Source of the DNA: Fusibacter sp963666805
GTDB taxonomy: Bacteria; Bacillota; Clostridia; Peptostreptococcales; Acidaminobacteraceae
DNA: 64,000 bases
Reading direction: 5' to 3'
Assembly: GCA_963666805.2 (NCBI GenBank)
Contig: CAXXWR010000007.1
Coordinates: forward strand, 806,001 to 870,000
How positions within the stretch are numbered: the first letter of the stretch is position 1; each line of letters opens with the position of its first letter. This document shows positions 52,224 to 62,300 of the stretch, piece by piece. The translations under genes and the position numbers were made by a program. The notes below the pieces were generated by a model that was not told the DNA's origin, did not search any database, and saw only the letters and a list, made by a program, of their open reading frames with translations.

Positions 52224-53351
52224 ATGAAACAGAAGTCAATATACATAAGACTATTACTGACATTAGCAAGTTTAGTGCTTCTATTAAGTGCCTGTGGTCA
52301 AACCGATCAAACAAGTCCAGAAGCCTCACCTGATTCTCCAAGTACCCCACCTATAGAAAGTAACGAAAATGAGGGCGAGAATAGCGACCGAGTTAATATA
52401 CAGGACTCTGACAAAGAATCTGACTCTCAAGCTCAAAGCAACGCCCTAACCCCTTTAGAAATAGGCAGCATTGTACCCGAGAGTTCAACAAGACGCATTG
52501 AGAGTACAGATGTATGGGGCTATGACCACTCATTGTTGCAATTAGCAGTCAATGAAATTTATGCCCGTCATGGCTATGTTTTTCAAAAGGATTACCTCAA
52601 CGACTATTTTAGTCATCAAGCTTGGTATCACCCTTCTGACAACTTTAGCGAAGCAGACCTAAGTGATATCGAAAAGGACAATATTGCCTTTTTAAAGAAC
52701 CACTCTCCTGAAAAAAGCCTGACTACTATCAGCATTGATACCAATGGGGACGGTATAGTAGAAAGATTCGATGTCTCACAAGATCTTTACGCTCGAACTG
52801 ATTACGGCCAAGGTTACGTTGCTGATCTCGACTCATATGATTATGCCGGTAGTCTTATCACAGACCTCGATATCAACGATGGCAAAATGGAAATCATCGC
52901 TTATGACAACGGCCCAAGTGCCGACTTCACCTTGGACATATTAAGTCCGATTGATGAAGACCATTTTAAAGAAATTCAAAAATTTACAAGTCAATATTAT
53001 GACCACCAATCAAGTGGGGATGGGCAAGTCACTTTTGAATTATTTGATCAAATGGTCTATGCGACAGCTGATTATACCTATCGTGATGGTCAATTTACAC
53101 AGGGAACTATCCACTATCCAGTCTTTACAATTGCCCAAGCCACAGATACCTTTAATGTGGGAGACCACGTCATTTTTAAAGGGACTGGTTTTAATGTAGA
53201 TTATTCTGAACCTTTTTATACCCTTAAACTCATTAATTCTGAAAACTCAAATCAAGTAGAAAACTTTGAGTTTGGAGATGATTTTACTGCCTATATTGAA
53301 TTTTTATCTTCTACACTTGAAGAAATTGGATATATGTATTACGGCGACTAA
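52224..53351 (+). CDS. Lipoprotein with YARHG domain
   Basis: The product is 375 residues from the ATG at 52224 (AAGGAAGG upstream). The lipoprotein signal peptide has LVLLLSACGQT, with the lipidated Cys in the lipobox LSAC. A Ser/Pro/Glu-rich linker covers about residues 25-80. A YARHG domain lies near 105-160 (LQLAVNEIYARHGYVFQKDY, HQAWYHP). An acidic beta-rich C-terminal half includes DTNGDGIVERFDV, similar to a calcium-binding or dockerin-like loop. YARHG domains are extracellular with unknown function. It is anchored on the outer face of the membrane. Confidence 0.82.
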   Translation: MKQKSIYIRLLLTLASLVLLLSACGQTDQTSPEASPDSPSTPPIESNENEGENSDRVNIQDSDKESDSQAQSNALTPLEIGSIVPESSTRRIESTDVWGYDHSLLQLAVNEIYARHGYVFQKDYLNDYFSHQAWYHPSDNFSEADLSDIEKDNIAFLKNHSPEKSLTTISIDTNGDGIVERFDVSQDLYARTDYGQGYVADLDSYDYAGSLITDLDINDGKMEIIAYDNGPSADFTLDILSPIDEDHFKEIQKFTSQYYDHQSSGDGQVTFELFDQMVYATADYTYRDGQFTQGTIHYPVFTIAQATDTFNVGDHVIFKGTGFNVDYSEPFYTLKLINSENSNQVENFEFGDDFTAYIEFLSSTLEEIGYMYYGD

Positions 53352-53544
53352 TCAGACATGACTTTAGTCTTGCGAATAGTCCAACACATGTACTAGACCT
53401 TAAAGCGGATTATTAACAATTCGTAAATTCTCCCCTGATTGTTGCTTTAAATGCTCACTTTTCGTGTATCATTGAATATATTCCAAATGACATTAAACTG
53501 CTATTGAGCAATGATAGCAATAGACTTACTAAGGAGGAAATATA

Positions 53545-54384
53545 TTGTTAGCACACAAAATAAAACAGGTATTAATGGTTACTATGGCCATTGGGCTTGT
53601 CGGACTCGCTACGGGTTGTCAAGCGGATTCAACAAACAATCAAGTTCAATCAAGTCATTCTGCCTCCCAGGCTTCATCCACTAAAGATGATAGTCCTTCC
53701 GAAATAGAAAATTCAAATCCAGATGCTACTGATGATGAAGAATCCCTTTATGGTGATGACTTTGTTCTCTATGATGAAGATGGAAATCCTATTGATGAAA
53801 GCAATCTTGGACAAGATAATGCAATTGATCCTAATACTGAAAGCAATCTTGACGATACTAATGGCTCTTATGACGGCTCCGTCTATCACAATGACTATTA
53901 TGACTTTTCATTAGTCATTCCTAATAATTGGTATGATCAAGAAGGTGAAGCCCTAGCTAAAAGTGACAATGTGCCTTTTCCAATCGTTTTAGGCTATGCA
54001 GAAGACCCTTCAGATGTGATTAGCTATTTAAGCAACTTCTTTGATTGGTCCATGACGAGTCCCGTAGAGGGCGTTGAAGATCAGGCGATGATTGACCAAA
54101 TGATTGCTACATTTAAACAGGTCACTTATGATGGCCTTATTGATGAAGGCCTCGACGGCTCCACGACCAAAGAATATGAAGAAAACGATGAAACTTTTGC
54201 TGATGGTCTCAAAGGCAAAGTAGCAACCGTTACCACAAAAAATGAAAATGGAACTGGCTATGCGACCATGTATCTTGTGGTTTTACCCTCTCATGACATT
54301 GTCTCTGTGACGGCACTTTACGATAACCCTGCAGCTGGTGATAGCATCATGACGATGCTTAACAGCATCAATGTTAATGACTAA
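53545..54384 (+). CDS. Lipoprotein of unknown function
   Basis: The product is 279 residues from a TTG at 53545 with AAGGAGG eight bases before it. A signal peptide with lipobox LATGCQAD is followed by a Ser- and Asp-rich linker of about 90 residues. The C-terminal domain (about 115-275) begins YHNDYYDFSLVIPNNWYDQE and ends DIVSVTALYDNPAAGDSIMT, resembling the secreted PsbP-like/DUF domains found in Clostridia. It shares the general layout of the YARHG lipoprotein upstream but no clear sequence similarity. Function not known. A strong terminator follows. Confidence 0.72.
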   Translation: MLAHKIKQVLMVTMAIGLVGLATGCQADSTNNQVQSSHSASQASSTKDDSPSEIENSNPDATDDEESLYGDDFVLYDEDGNPIDESNLGQDNAIDPNTESNLDDTNGSYDGSVYHNDYYDFSLVIPNNWYDQEGEALAKSDNVPFPIVLGYAEDPSDVISYLSNFFDWSMTSPVEGVEDQAMIDQMIATFKQVTYDGLIDEGLDGSTTKEYEENDETFADGLKGKVATVTTKNENGTGYATMYLVVLPSHDIVSVTALYDNPAAGDSIMTMLNSINVND

Positions 54385-54450
54385 ACCTCATCTCTCATGC
54401 TTTTATTGACCATCACTATGCTCTATGAAAATAAAAACAAACATATGAAA

Positions 54451-54486
54451 AAAGCGAGTATCTCCCAGAAGGTACTCGCTTTTTTT
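54451..54486 (+). terminator. Terminator of the second lipoprotein gene
   Basis: AAAGCGAGTA pairs with TACTCGCTTT around a 12-base loop, followed by T residues. Confidence 0.88.
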
Positions 54487-54634
54487 ATAATTCCTGCAAA
54501 TTATGCGTCCAAATCAACCAGTTTTTCTATACATACTGTCACACTTGACATGGCATGATAAACTATAGGTCTAGATTTTTTATCGAGGGCAATAGCTCAT
54601 ATTAAAAACGAACAGACAATAATCAGGGGGAAAC

Positions 54635-57600
54635 ATGATTAGCAAATTTAAAAGCGCACTACACTTTCTATGGCATATTTTATCCATTCTACTCATTCTA
54701 TTAGCACTGGCTATCACTGCAATGGGCCCACTTGCTCATTCTCTAGGCGAAAAAATAGTCATTCCAAGTGAAGTGGGCATTACTGATGACCAGATTGAAG
54801 TCGCTCAATCTAATAGCCTTTCTTTAGCAGAGACCATCGAATCAGAAGGAATTGTTCTTCTTCAAAATCAAGATAAAACCTTACCTCTCGATGCAAGTAC
54901 GCAAACGGTCAACGTTTTTGGATGGTCTTCTACCCAATGGCTCTACGGCGGTTCAGGATCAGGACAGGTCAGGCAAGGTCAAGTTGACTTCTTGGAAGCC
55001 TTATCAGCCTCCGGAATCGACTACAATCAAGAGCTCACTCAAATGTATCGTGATTTTCAGCCTATAAGACCCTATTATGATACTGGAGCTATGAAATCAA
55101 CTGCAGATACTTTTTCAAGACTTTATGAACCTTCAATCACTGACCCCAACTATTATACGCCATCCCTTCTCAAGCACGCTCAAACTTTTTCTGACACCGC
55201 CATTGTTGTCCTCGGCAGAGTTTCCGGGGAAAGTCTAGATACACCCAAAATCCAATATAAAATAATTCAAAATCAAGGGCCCCTCTTAGAAGATGACTCC
55301 AGAGATTATCTGTCCATCTCAACTGAAGAAGAAGCCCTTTTAAAATATGTAGCCAATACTTATCAAAAGGTCATCGTCATTATTAACGCAACCAATACCA
55401 TGACCCTCGGTCAAATTGAGACAATCCCTAATATTGATGCTTGTTTAATCGTAGGGACAACGGGGACTGAAGCTTCAAAAGCAATTGTCGATGTGCTCTA
55501 TGGCAAAGTCAACCCCAGTGGTCGTTTAACCGATACTTATGCCTATTCACTGGATTCCGCCCCTTCTTACACCCATTTTGGTATAGGGGGGCAAGGACAT
55601 TACACTAATGGCAAGGGCTACTACCCCGCCAATGGTACTATTGACGGCGATACAGGTCTAAATGCCCCTTATGAGGCTGTTTCTTACACTGACTATGTTG
55701 AACATATTTACGTGGGCTACCGCTGGTATGAAACTGCCGATGTAGAAGGCTTTTGGAATGGTGTCGATAATCCCTATGGCAAGGGTTATGACGGCATTGT
55801 TCAATTTCCATTTGGTTATGGGCTCTCTTATACCTCTTTTGATTGGGAAATCACAGCCAATCACATAACGCAAAATATCACCGATAAAGAAGACCTTCGT
55901 AAAGCCAGCATTAGTCTTGACGTCAAAGTCACTAATACTGGTCAAATTGCTGGCAAAGATGTCGTTGAACTCTATCTGACACCGCCTTATACCCAGGGAC
56001 AAATCGAAAAATCATCAACACTCTTAGTTGCCTTTAATAAAACAAAACTTTTGCAAGCAGGTGAAAGTCAAACTCTTACACTGACTCTTAAAATAGAAGA
56101 CTTGGCATCATATGACGCTTATGATAAGAATCAAAATGGTTTTAAAGGTTATGAAATTGAAGCTGGTGATTATATTTTCTCACTTAAAACAGATGCCCAT
56201 CATTTGAAAACAATGCAGGGAGACAATCAAGTTACCTTCAGTCTTCAAGAAACAATCCGCTGTGACACTAACTTATCTACGGGTTCTCCTGTTCATAATC
56301 TCTTCACAGGATCTGATGCAGTCGATGGTATTAGCATAGATGGCAAAGATGAAAATAGTCCTATCACCTATCTTTCTCGTTCTGACTTTGAAAGCACTTA
56401 TCCTTCTCAATTAGGCGAAAATCGTCCTATGACGCCTGACTTGATTAACACCAATCTTTACAGTCGTCAAAAGGCCAAGGCAGATGATTTAGCTTACAGC
56501 GGTCATCTTTCAAGTTCATCAGTGACTGACCAGAAGCCAATCGTCTTTGGACAAGATAATGACCTGTCTTTAATGGATGAAAAGGGTCAATTGACTCAAC
56601 TCGCGCTAAGCCTTGGACGTCATTATGATGACCCCCTCTGGGATCAATTACTTGATCAGGTGACTCAAAAAGAAATGAAGAACTTAGTCCTCCATGCTTA
56701 TGTGGGAACAGAGCCTATCGCCTCTATTGATAAGCCCTTTCTTAAAGACTTAGACGGTCCTTCTCAATTTGGCAGTTACACCATCAGCGTTCTCGGCATT
56801 GGTTTTCCCAATCCAACAACCCTTGGTCAAACTTGGAACACTAAATTAGCCTATGCTTTTGGGCAAGCCATTGCTGGTGAAGCCAACGCCTATGGTTTTG
56901 ATGGTTGGTATGCCCCGTCAGCCAATCTTCATCGGTCACCTATGGGGGGACGGAATTATGAATACTACTCTGAAGATCCTTATCTCTCTGGAATCATGGC
57001 TTCTGGCACAATCAATGGTTCGCTAGATTTAGGTGTCTATGTCTATATGAAACACTTTATTGTCTATGAACAAGATACCAATCGAGATGGTCTCTATACT
57101 TGGCTAACTGAACAATCTCTCAGAGAACTCTACGCTAAACCTTTTAAAATGGCCATTGACCAAGCTAAACTCACTGGCCTCATGTCCTCTTATAATCGTC
57201 TTGGCGCAATTTGGGCAGGGGGAAGTCGTGGATTACTGACTGGGCTTTTAAGAGATGAATGGGGTTTTAAAGGAAGTGTCATTACTGATTTTAGTGACCA
57301 CCATGCTTATATGAATATGGATCAGGCAATTAGAGCAGGTGGCAATCTATGGATGGATGGCACAATCAATGTTGGTCATTTTCAATTTGACACTGACTCA
57401 CACTATTTTAATCAAAGCCTAAGACAGGCTACTAAAGGTACCCTCTACATGTGGCTCAATGCGAGGACACGCAATATAGACTTTGCTAAGAAATACGGGA
57501 AAGCCTACCTCAAACCAATAGCCAAACCCCATACACTGCCTTTAATCCCTCTGCTCATTGGATTCATTGACTTATTAGTGATACTTCATACATGCCTTTG

Positions 57601-57637
57601 GATTAAGGCGATAATAAAAAAGAAAAGGCTTCATTAA
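54635..57637 (+). CDS. Membrane-anchored GH3 glycosidase with permuted domain order (copy 2)
   Basis: A 1000-residue protein, GGGGGAA before the ATG. The N-terminal helix (LSILLILLALAITAM) and C-terminal helix (LPLIPLLIGFIDLLVIL) with a basic end match copy 1. The GH3_C half is first (EGIVLLQNQDKTLPL, YGGSGSGQVRQG), then Fn3-like (VKVTNTGQIAGKDVVELYLT), then the barrel half (DLDGPSQFGS, RNYEYYSEDPYL, nucleophile D885 in VITDFSDHH). Between the lysine and histidine of KHFIVYEQDTNR the fold is kept. It is diverged from copy 1, so the substrates may differ. No regulator is adjacent. Substrate unknown; likely active outside the membrane. Confidence 0.9.
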   Translation: MISKFKSALHFLWHILSILLILLALAITAMGPLAHSLGEKIVIPSEVGITDDQIEVAQSNSLSLAETIESEGIVLLQNQDKTLPLDASTQTVNVFGWSSTQWLYGGSGSGQVRQGQVDFLEALSASGIDYNQELTQMYRDFQPIRPYYDTGAMKSTADTFSRLYEPSITDPNYYTPSLLKHAQTFSDTAIVVLGRVSGESLDTPKIQYKIIQNQGPLLEDDSRDYLSISTEEEALLKYVANTYQKVIVIINATNTMTLGQIETIPNIDACLIVGTTGTEASKAIVDVLYGKVNPSGRLTDTYAYSLDSAPSYTHFGIGGQGHYTNGKGYYPANGTIDGDTGLNAPYEAVSYTDYVEHIYVGYRWYETADVEGFWNGVDNPYGKGYDGIVQFPFGYGLSYTSFDWEITANHITQNITDKEDLRKASISLDVKVTNTGQIAGKDVVELYLTPPYTQGQIEKSSTLLVAFNKTKLLQAGESQTLTLTLKIEDLASYDAYDKNQNGFKGYEIEAGDYIFSLKTDAHHLKTMQGDNQVTFSLQETIRCDTNLSTGSPVHNLFTGSDAVDGISIDGKDENSPITYLSRSDFESTYPSQLGENRPMTPDLINTNLYSRQKAKADDLAYSGHLSSSSVTDQKPIVFGQDNDLSLMDEKGQLTQLALSLGRHYDDPLWDQLLDQVTQKEMKNLVLHAYVGTEPIASIDKPFLKDLDGPSQFGSYTISVLGIGFPNPTTLGQTWNTKLAYAFGQAIAGEANAYGFDGWYAPSANLHRSPMGGRNYEYYSEDPYLSGIMASGTINGSLDLGVYVYMKHFIVYEQDTNRDGLYTWLTEQSLRELYAKPFKMAIDQAKLTGLMSSYNRLGAIWAGGSRGLLTGLLRDEWGFKGSVITDFSDHHAYMNMDQAIRAGGNLWMDGTINVGHFQFDTDSHYFNQSLRQATKGTLYMWLNARTRNIDFAKKYGKAYLKPIAKPHTLPLIPLLIGFIDLLVILHTCLWIKAIIKKKRLH

Positions 57638-57644
57638 CATGAAA

Positions 57645-57684
57645 AACCCCACCAGTCTCTTTCATAAAGTATACTGGTGGGGTT
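57645..57684. terminator. Terminator between the GH3 gene and marR
   Basis: AACCCCACCAGT pairs perfectly with ACTGGTGGGGTT. It lies between converging genes; T-rich sequence follows on the plus strand, and A residues (T on the minus strand) precede it. Confidence 0.8.
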
Positions 57685-57735
57685 CTTACTATACTATTTT
57701 TCACTTCTAACGTCGTGTTATTCATTCGCTTTTTT

Positions 57736-58227
57736 TTAAACTTCTAAGCTATTTTCCCATTTTTTTAAAAGACGATTTAATTGATTAACGTCCTCAAAAG
57801 ATAAATGTTTCAGTAGTTCTTGTTCTAAAGCGACATGCGTCTTAACAGCTTGGTTGACGAGTGTTTCCCCTTGATTCGTGAGCTTGACGTCCACTGCTCG
57901 CTTATCTTCCTTATCAAACTGCCTTTTAACTAATCCTTTCTTTTCTAAAGTATTGATGCGATTAGTCATAGCACCGGAGGTAATCATCAGGGACTGGTAT
58001 AATTCAGTTGGCTTTAAGACATAGGGGTGACCAGACCGTCTCAAAGTCGCCAACACATCAAATTCCCCTTGATTGATTCCATAAGTGGCAAAGTGCTGAT
58101 TCATTGCCTTTTCAGTATATATCATTATCCTTTTCAATCGTCCAAGCACAGCCATTGCATCTGTTTCAAGATTAGGCATTTCTACTTGCCACTGTGCGAC
58201 GATATGTTCTACATTATCTTTTTTCAT
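57736..58227 (-). CDS. MarR-family transcriptional regulator
   Basis: A 163-residue winged-helix protein. It contains YGINQGEFDVLATLRRSG, the recognition helix region SLMITSGAMTNRINTLEKKG, and the wing VKRQFDKEDKRAVDVKLTNQG. The size is typical of MarR. It is divergent from the EamA transporter gene. Two near-identical palindromes in the shared region are its likely operators, so it probably represses both itself and the transporter. Inducer unknown, plausibly the transported compound. Confidence 0.92.
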   Translation of the reverse strand: MKKDNVEHIVAQWQVEMPNLETDAMAVLGRLKRIMIYTEKAMNQHFATYGINQGEFDVLATLRRSGHPYVLKPTELYQSLMITSGAMTNRINTLEKKGLVKRQFDKEDKRAVDVKLTNQGETLVNQAVKTHVALEQELLKHLSFEDVNQLNRLLKKWENSLEV

Positions 58228-58233
58228 ACCCTT

Positions 58234-58262
58234 ATATTAGCATGTTTATTGACATTTTTCAA
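58234..58262 (-). promoter_or_regulatory. marR promoter
   Basis: Minus-strand TTGAAA (58257-58262), 17-base spacer, TAATAT (58234-58239). The -35 box overlaps the edge of MarR operator 1. Confidence 0.6.
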
Positions 58263-58286
58263 GTATCTTAACGTTAAGATACTTGA
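58259..58286. promoter_or_regulatory. MarR operator 1
   Basis: A perfect 28-base palindrome centred on TATCTTAACGTTAAGATA. It overlaps the marR -35 box and a plus-strand TTGACA (58283-58288). Confidence 0.8.
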
Positions 58287-58319
58287 CAGATTGCCTTCTA
58301 TATGTCACACTTATAGTCC

Positions 58320-58345
58320 AAACTATCTTAACGTTAAGATAGTTT
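58320..58345. promoter_or_regulatory. MarR operator 2
   Basis: A perfect 26-base palindrome with the same TATCTTAACGTTAAGATA core, its centre exactly 60 bases from operator 1. It lies in the leader of the EamA gene. Confidence 0.8.
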
Positions 58346-58428
58346 TTGAAACGCTCATGCACTGTGACTATAAAGACTGAATTTTACAACCAAGCATCAG
58401 TCATGACTCACAAAAGAAAGGATCAGCT

Positions 58429-59277
58429 ATGAATACTTTAAAAAACACCTTACTCACACTGATTGCCCCACTTTTATGGGGTTCAACTTACATGATAACA
58501 GCCCTCTTTATTCCCATTAATCGTCCTATTTTTGTGGCATTAATGAGAGGTCTTCCCATTGGACTCATTTTGTTGCTCTATTACCGGAAATGGCCTCAAA
58601 AACAATGGCTCCTAAAGACCTTTATCCTCGGCACCTTAAATATTGGTGGTTTCTTCCTGTTTCTATTTATTGCAGCCTACCGATTACCCGGTGGTATCGC
58701 AGCAGTTCTTGGAAGTGTTCAACCCCTTTTCGTTATATTGCTCAGCTGGCTCATTCTCAAAGAGCGTCCACAAAAACGCTCAGTCCTTGCCGCCCTCATG
58801 GTTATTACAGGGGTTACTTTGCTCATTTCAACACCGAGTATAGAGCTTGACTCTATAGGCATCCTAGCCGCTTTTCTAGGTGCACTCACCATGGCTCTAG
58901 GCGTTGTTCTGACTAAATATTGGGGAAAACCAAAAGAAGTTTCACCCATGAATTTTACCGCTTGGCAACTCTTTTTTGGGAGTCTTATTCTCATACCACT
59001 TACTTTCTTCATTGAAAATGACCTGCCTTTACTCACTTTCAACAATTGGATAGGGCTCGTGATTCTCGGTATTTTTAATACCGGCATTGCCTATTTCCTA
59101 TGGTTTAGGGGCATTGAAAAACTCTCACCTACAAAAGTTACCCTATTGTCGCCTATTAACCCCATTGTTGCCTTTATTTTGGGATACATTGTCTTTCATC
59201 AAACCGTTAATCCCTTGCAACTCATAGGTGTAAGTATTATCATCGTCAGTTTGATATTTTCTCAAAAGCGGCAATAA
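58429..59277 (+). CDS. EamA-family (DMT) transporter
   Basis: A 282-residue protein with ten predicted membrane helices in two EamA repeats (APLLWGSTYMITALFIPINR, PGGIAAVLGSVQPLFVILLS, ILKERPQKRSVLAALMVITG; second repeat AFLGALTMALGVVLTKYW, INPIVAFILGYIVF). DMT transporters export amino acids or metabolites, but the substrate cannot be read from sequence. It is divergent from the MarR gene with two operators between, so it is probably MarR-repressed. Confidence 0.9.
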   Translation: MNTLKNTLLTLIAPLLWGSTYMITALFIPINRPIFVALMRGLPIGLILLLYYRKWPQKQWLLKTFILGTLNIGGFFLFLFIAAYRLPGGIAAVLGSVQPLFVILLSWLILKERPQKRSVLAALMVITGVTLLISTPSIELDSIGILAAFLGALTMALGVVLTKYWGKPKEVSPMNFTAWQLFFGSLILIPLTFFIENDLPLLTFNNWIGLVILGIFNTGIAYFLWFRGIEKLSPTKVTLLSPINPIVAFILGYIVFHQTVNPLQLIGVSIIIVSLIFSQKRQ

Positions 59278-59301
59278 AAGCGTATATTTATCAAAGACGT
59301 T

Positions 59302-62300
59302 CTATAAGCGATAGTCTATAACCTTAAAATCCTTGTTACCTTCAGATAGTCGATAATCCATCGAATCTAAATAGCAACATTTTCTATTAATACGGATACA
59401 CTCTACATCTGAATCAAAAATAAAATGGATGGTATCAATCCTACTTTCAACAAGTGGGGCTTGTGATTGCTTTTTAACTTCAATTGACAAAAGACTTTGT
59501 CCCTCCGTATGAGAAAAGGATTCAAATATTAACTCAATACGATTGCCCAAGTCGTCTTCAAAAATATAAGGCGATTGGGGCCATCCTGTTATTCTAAAAC
59601 AAAGTGATTCATAGCGATTAAGTTGATGAGTCACTTTTTCTCCCCATTTTAAATCATGATTAAGATGGAGCGGGATAACTGAATCCGATTTAATAAAAAG
59701 TGGGATTTCTTCTAGTTGAGCAGTAACAGTTTGCCAGCAAGGCCCAATTAGAGTGTCTCCGGTAAAAAACGACATCCACTTTCCTTCTGGAAAATAGACT
59801 GATCGACTTGTATGCCCTTCATAAATAATAGGCGCTACTAAGAACGATTGACCAAACATATATTGATTCCAAATGTCATCAGTATGGGAATCTTCAGGAT
59901 AATCTATTAGCATGGCTCTCATTAAAGGTTCTCCTGTTTCACAAGCCTTTTTTGAAGCCATGTATATATAAGGAATTAAATTCATCCTCAAATTTGCATA
60001 ATAGCGATAGACGGATAATGCTCTTGGATCTTTTGACCGATCAGCAATATTCCAAGGGGTTCTATCTTGGTTAAACTCTCCCTTACTTTCAGCATGGTAC
60101 TGCATAATAGGGCAAAAGGTTGCCATTTGACTCGATCTTATAAAAAGTTCTGCTGAAGGCACATCACCACTAAAACCACCTAAATCCCAACCCCAAAAAG
60201 GAATACCAGAAAGACCAGCCGATAAACCCGCTATAATACTGCGCTTAAAGGCTTCAAACGTTGAACGTTCATCTCCCGCCCAATGTGCTGGCATCTGATT
60301 GGCACCACTGTAGCCTGCACGAGAAAAAGTCATACCGTCATTTTCCTTGGCCAGTTTATAATAAGCTTCTATATACTGATTGGGATAGGCATTACGCATT
60401 TGACGACCACTTCTACCATCAGAAAAAACTAGGTCTCTACCAAAAACAAATTCGCCTCCATCAGTTTTGAATCCATCTATCTTAACCTCATCAATTAAAT
60501 ACCGTCGTTTATCCATCCACCATTTTGAGGCTTCTTCATTTGTAAAATCCAATAAAAGACTATCTTTAAACCAGCCTTCTGGTATACGATAAGGCCGTCC
60601 ATCAGGATGATAAACACCTAAACGATGCTTTAAGAAATACGCCTCATCATTTTCTTTTTGTAAGTGGTGTAGACTTGTAATTTGTTTAATAATCGGAATC
60701 TGCCATAGAATACATTTTAAGTTGTTTTTATGCAAATAAGAAATGAGTCCTTTAGGGTCAGGCCATCTTCCCCACTCTGGAAATTCAAAATCATCATACT
60801 GAAAGATCCCTTCATCACGTTCTGCGTACTTTGCATCATTGAATATATAAAACGTGGACTCATCACTCCATGCTTCTATAACCAGTACAGTTGCTGGTAT
60901 CTCATGTTTGAGAGTTTGCTGAACTTGATATCTCACTTCTTTGTCACTGTCCCAATTATTACTTGACATCCATGGTCCCAAAGCCCATTTAGGTAACATT
61001 TCAGGGTATCCTGAAATACGGGCATGTTGCTGAATCACCTCTTGATAAGTCCCTGGCATAATTTGTAGTCTCAACTGATTGGATTCTAGTCTCAAACTGT
61101 AGGTATTCTCCACTTGGCTACCCAAATCAAAAATAGAATAAGCTTCTGAATCAATATTGACACCATAGCCTGCAGAACTGATAAAAAACGGCATGGGAAA
61201 ATAGGTTCTTAAACCTTGTTCTTTATATTGATTATAGACATATTGGTCTACCTTTTGACCCGACTGATTGAGTGCATTGTATCGCTCACCGAACCCATAA
61301 AATCGTTCATTTTCATTGGTAAAATGGCAGGTATAAGCCATTATTTCATTTTCAATCACATGCGTTGTTAACCATGGCTCACCTGCACTTTTAAGAAGTC
61401 GCTGACTGCCAACACTGTATTCAAAAGCCAAGCTCCCTAAATCAATTTTTAAGCAGTAGTCGTGACACGTCAGATAGCAATCATTGTCATTAAAAGTTAA
61501 TTGATAATCGTCATTTTCAAAATTTTGACTTAGTTTGATGGGGATGAACGCTTGCATAGTCCCTTCCTCATCGCCACTAGGCACCGTCCTGCTTTCAATA
61601 TCCATAAACAGGTTTCCACTCGATACTTCAATACCATATGTCACAGTCAAATCTTGGGTTATCAATTTTAAACCTTGAGTGTCTAAAGATGAGTATTGCT
61701 TACCGCTAGAATCACTGCCTTTAAGAAATACCTGATAACCTAGAACTGCATGTTTTGACTTTAAACGCCCTACCGTAAATGAATAGTCTGGCGTTTTGAT
61801 TTCAGGCGTTAAACTGAAAAAGAAATGATAGGTTACCTTTTGATTAGGGTTAAAAGGCCCCGCTTTAAATTGCCAATACTGATTATCAATCAATTCACCT
61901 TCTATCAGCTGCCCGTCACAGGATAAGAAGACAGGATCATCATAAGCCATTGGATTGGAAATCACTTTAAAAACGACCCTTTCCCCTGCCATAACTTCTT
62001 TAGGAAATCGCTCTGTGACTTTAGGTTCATAACGATTATCATTGCCTAATGGTTCATGCAAAATGAGTCTTGAATGAATCTGTCCCAAAGCACTTAATTG
62101 ATCGTAAATCAACTGGTATAAATCATTCTTATGAGTCACTTCTTTTAAGAGTTGTCGCGTATACTCATATGTCCCTTGTTCTAAATAGTACCAAGCCAAA
62201 TAAAGCTTTTCTTGATCGTCTAATTGTTGATTATGCCAAGCCTTTAAGATGACTTTGCTCGCTTCAACCAAAACCAAATCTTCGGGTTCAAATAAGCCAA

